A DNA stretch of 6,476 nt from an uncultured Sutterella sp. (lineage in GTDB: Bacteria > Pseudomonadota > Gammaproteobacteria > Burkholderiales > Burkholderiaceae_F): positions 1 to 6,476 of the forward strand of contig CAAGKD010000038.1 of the NCBI GenBank assembly GCA_900770335.1. The letters are read 5' to 3'. Under the pieces are notes generated by a model. The model was not told where the DNA came from, ran no database searches, and was given only the letters and a program-made list of their open reading frames with translations. Positions 5,163-6,476 of the stretch are shown one piece after another. A program made the position numbers and the translations under genes. Numbering within the stretch: position 1 is the first letter of the stretch; every line of letters begins with the position of its first letter.

Positions 5163-6044
5163 TCACTTCTTCGTGAGGTCCCCTCCGAAGAACCTGACGG
5201 AGAGTTCGGCGAGCCTGCCCGATTCGCGCAGCTTCGCAACGGCGGCGTCAATCCTCTCCTTGAGGCTCTTCGAGGCCTCGACGTTCCTCAGGGGAATCGC
5301 CACAGCGATGACGTCGCGTCCCTTCGCGGCGATCCGGATCTTCGCGTCGGGATGGGCGCGCAGGTAGTCGTGGTAGACGACGTCGGAGTTGAGCGTCGCG
5401 TCGATGCGCTTGCTCAGGAGCAGCTCGATCGTCTGGTTGAGGTCGTCCACGCCCGTCACCTTCGCGCCGTGTCGCTCGGCGATCTCCGCATAGGTGCTCG
5501 AGATGGTGTTGGCCGTCGAAAGGCCCTTGAGGTCGTCCATCGACTTCACGCGCTCGTCGTCCGAGCGCGTGATCACGACCGTGCGGTTGAAGACGTAGGG
5601 CTCGGAGAAGAGGAACGCCTTCTCACGCTCGGGCGTGACGTCGACGCCGTTGATCATGATGTCAAAGCGCCCCGAGTCGATGCCGGCGAGCAGGCCGTCC
5701 CACTTGCCCTCGACGAAGACGGGCTTGACGCCGAGCTCGGCGGCGATGAGGCGCCCCACCTCGATGTCAAAGCCCGTGAGGACGCCCTTCTCGTCGTGGT
5801 AGGTCCAGGGGGCCCAGGTGCCCTCGGTGGCGATCGTCATCTCGCCCTTGGCGAGGATCTCGGCGAGCTTGTCGGCGGCAGCGGCGGGGGCGACTGACGC
5901 GTCGGACTTGTGCGCGGCGGCCTTGGGAGCGTCCGCGGTCTTGTCGGTCTTGTCGCCGCACCCCGTGAGGGCGAGCGAGCCGAAGGCCGTCGCGGCGGCG
6001 AGCGCGGCCGCGAAGGCGCGGCGGGTGAGCGTGATGTGCGTCAT
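5163..6044 (-). CDS. amino-acid ABC transporter substrate-binding lipoprotein (family 3, cystine-type-like)
   Basis: This periplasmic binding protein delivers an amino acid to an ABC importer. With the start at ATG 6042-6044 it has 293 residues. It has an N-terminal TRRAF motif, a hydrophobic core, and a lipobox LTGC with the lipid-modified Cys at 29. A 27-residue Lys/Ala/Asp-rich linker follows, then the SBP_bac_3 domain from about 60 to the end. Family signatures are GFDIEVGRLIAAELG (91-105), KWDGLLAGIDSGRFDIMING (115-134), VTPERE with the Arg (140) that binds the amino-acid carboxylate in HisJ-type proteins, and FSEPY (146-150). The KWDGLLA block and the C-terminal FFGGDLTK resemble E. coli FliY/TcyJ, so cystine or a related polar amino acid is likely but not proven. 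The TRRAF motif may reflect Tat export. An in-frame ATG at 6050 is only 2 bases from the AGGA site and is less likely. Confidence 0.93.
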   Translation of the reverse strand: MTHITLTRRAFAAALAAATAFGSLALTGCGDKTDKTADAPKAAAHKSDASVAPAAAADKLAEILAKGEMTIATEGTWAPWTYHDEKGVLTGFDIEVGRLIAAELGVKPVFVEGKWDGLLAGIDSGRFDIMINGVDVTPEREKAFLFSEPYVFNRTVVITRSDDERVKSMDDLKGLSTANTISSTYAEIAERHGAKVTGVDDLNQTIELLLSKRIDATLNSDVVYHDYLRAHPDAKIRIAAKGRDVIAVAIPLRNVEASKSLKERIDAAVAKLRESGRLAELSVRFFGGDLTKK

Positions 6045-6052
6045 TTGCATTT

Positions 6053-6060
6053 TCCTTTTA
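6053..6060 (-). promoter_or_regulatory. ribosome binding site deciding the binding-protein start
   Basis: The - strand reads TAAAAGGA here. AGGA (6056-6053) is 8 bases from ATG 6044-6042 but only 2 bases from ATG 6050-6048, so the downstream ATG is favoured. Confidence 0.55.
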
Positions 6061-6123
6061 TTGATTGTTCCGGAATGCTTCGTGAATGAATGGAATTGTC
6101 CGTCCGGCCAGGCGCGCGGAGCC

Positions 6124-6476
6124 TCAGCGCAGGCCCGCGAGGAACGCCTTCGTGCGCGGGCTCCTGGGATTGGCGAAGACCTCGGCCGTCGGCCCCTCCT
6201 CGACGACGACGCCCCCCTCGAGGAACGCCGTGCGCGTGGAGACGCCCGCCGCGAAGGCGAGCTCGTGCGTGACGATGATCATGGTCCTGCCCTCCCCGGC
6301 GAGCACCCGCAGGAGCTCGAGCATCTCCCGGGTGCGCTCGGGGTCGAGCGCCGAGGTGGGCTCGTCAAGGAGCATGAGGTCCGGGTCGGGCGCGAGGGCC
6401 CGGGCGATCGCGACCCGCTGCTGCTGCCCGCCCGAGAGCTCGCTCGGGTACTTGTCCTCGTGCCCCTTCATGCCGA
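6124..6476 (-). CDS. polar amino-acid ABC transporter ATP-binding protein (C-terminal half, 5' end outside window)
   Basis: This is the ATPase subunit of a GlnQ/ArtP/HisP-type importer, acting at the inner membrane. Only the last ~117 residues are visible; the frame remains open to the window edge, and the Walker A and Q-loop lie beyond it. Seen in order are the ABC signature LSGGQQQRVAIARALA (codons about 6438-6393), Walker B LMLLDEP with the catalytic Glu, the D-loop SALD, and the H-loop histidine in IIVTHELAFA. The C-terminus PRTKAFLAGLR has the RTxxFL ending typical of the polar amino-acid subgroup. The stop is TGA 6124-6126. The binding-protein gene begins 79 bases further on the same strand with no clear terminator between them, so the two are probably co-transcribed. 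A permease gene is expected upstream, outside the window. Confidence 0.95.
   Translation of the reverse strand, partial: GMKGHEDKYPSELSGGQQQRVAIARALAPDPDLMLLDEPTSALDPERTREMLELLRVLAGEGRTMIIVTHELAFAAGVSTRTAFLEGGVVVEEGPTAEVFANPRSPRTKAFLAGLR

Noticed and set aside
4822..5176. Two overlapping + strand frames of 100-112 codons in the gap before the transporter
   Set aside because: No ribosome site, no recognisable domain, and biased composition. They overlap each other in different frames.
5058..5897. A 279-codon + strand open frame antisense to the binding protein
   Set aside because: Compositionally biased shadow of the binding-protein gene, whose family signatures are unambiguous.
6061..6075. 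A TTGAT half-site followed by the palindrome TTCCGGAA near the binding-protein start
   Set aside because: The second half does not match ATCAA at the right spacing, so it is not an FNR box. The 8-base palindrome is too short to support.

Overview
The window is GC-rich with strong G/C bias at third codon positions. It looks like a piece of chromosome from an anaerobic or microaerobic Gram-negative bacterium. Periplasmic flavocytochrome-type reductases, a Tat signal, a Sec-exported tetraheme cytochrome, a perfect FNR-type site and an AAA-ATPase/PD-(D/E)XK gene of a type common in gut bacteria together suggest a Sutterella-like betaproteobacterium (Sutterellaceae). That placement is inference from gene content, not from a marker gene. 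A Desulfovibrio-like host is possible but less favoured.

Left part (1-2891, + strand): anaerobic respiration. The window opens inside the C-terminal part of an FAD-dependent reductase (fumarate/urocanate reductase superfamily). It retains the substrate-binding His and Arg of flavocytochrome c fumarate reductase that can be checked in the visible part. A 430-base gap follows. It holds a perfect FNR consensus (551-564) and a run of strong hairpins and palindromes (672-769). Next comes a two-gene unit separated by 4 bases: a small Sec-exported tetraheme cytochrome c (884-1228) and a Tat-exported FAD flavoprotein (1233-2771). Together they form a split version of flavocytochrome c. Electrons would pass from a quinol dehydrogenase outside the window to the cytochrome, then to the flavin and a periplasmic electron acceptor. 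The notable point is that, by alignment from memory, this flavoprotein has lost every catalytic and substrate-binding residue of fumarate reductase while keeping the FAD site. It probably reduces something other than fumarate. A strong bidirectional terminator (2847-2891) ends the unit.

Middle part (2917-5162, - strand): a decaying gene. The N-terminal AAA-ATPase-like domain is still open (3298-4596 or 4668). The C-terminal PD-(D/E)XK nuclease domain (2917-3297) is recognisable but is broken by two in-frame stops and two compensating frame changes. About 0.5 kb upstream of the ATPase contains no gene I can recognise. It does contain a 9-G homopolymer and a short tandem repeat.

Right part (5163-6476, - strand): an amino-acid uptake unit. 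It contains the C-terminal half of a polar amino-acid ABC transporter ATPase (GlnQ/ArtP type, continuing beyond the window) and, 79 bases downstream of its stop, a lipoprotein substrate-binding protein of family 3 that most resembles cystine-type binders.

No tRNA, rRNA, CRISPR array, transposase or attachment site was seen.
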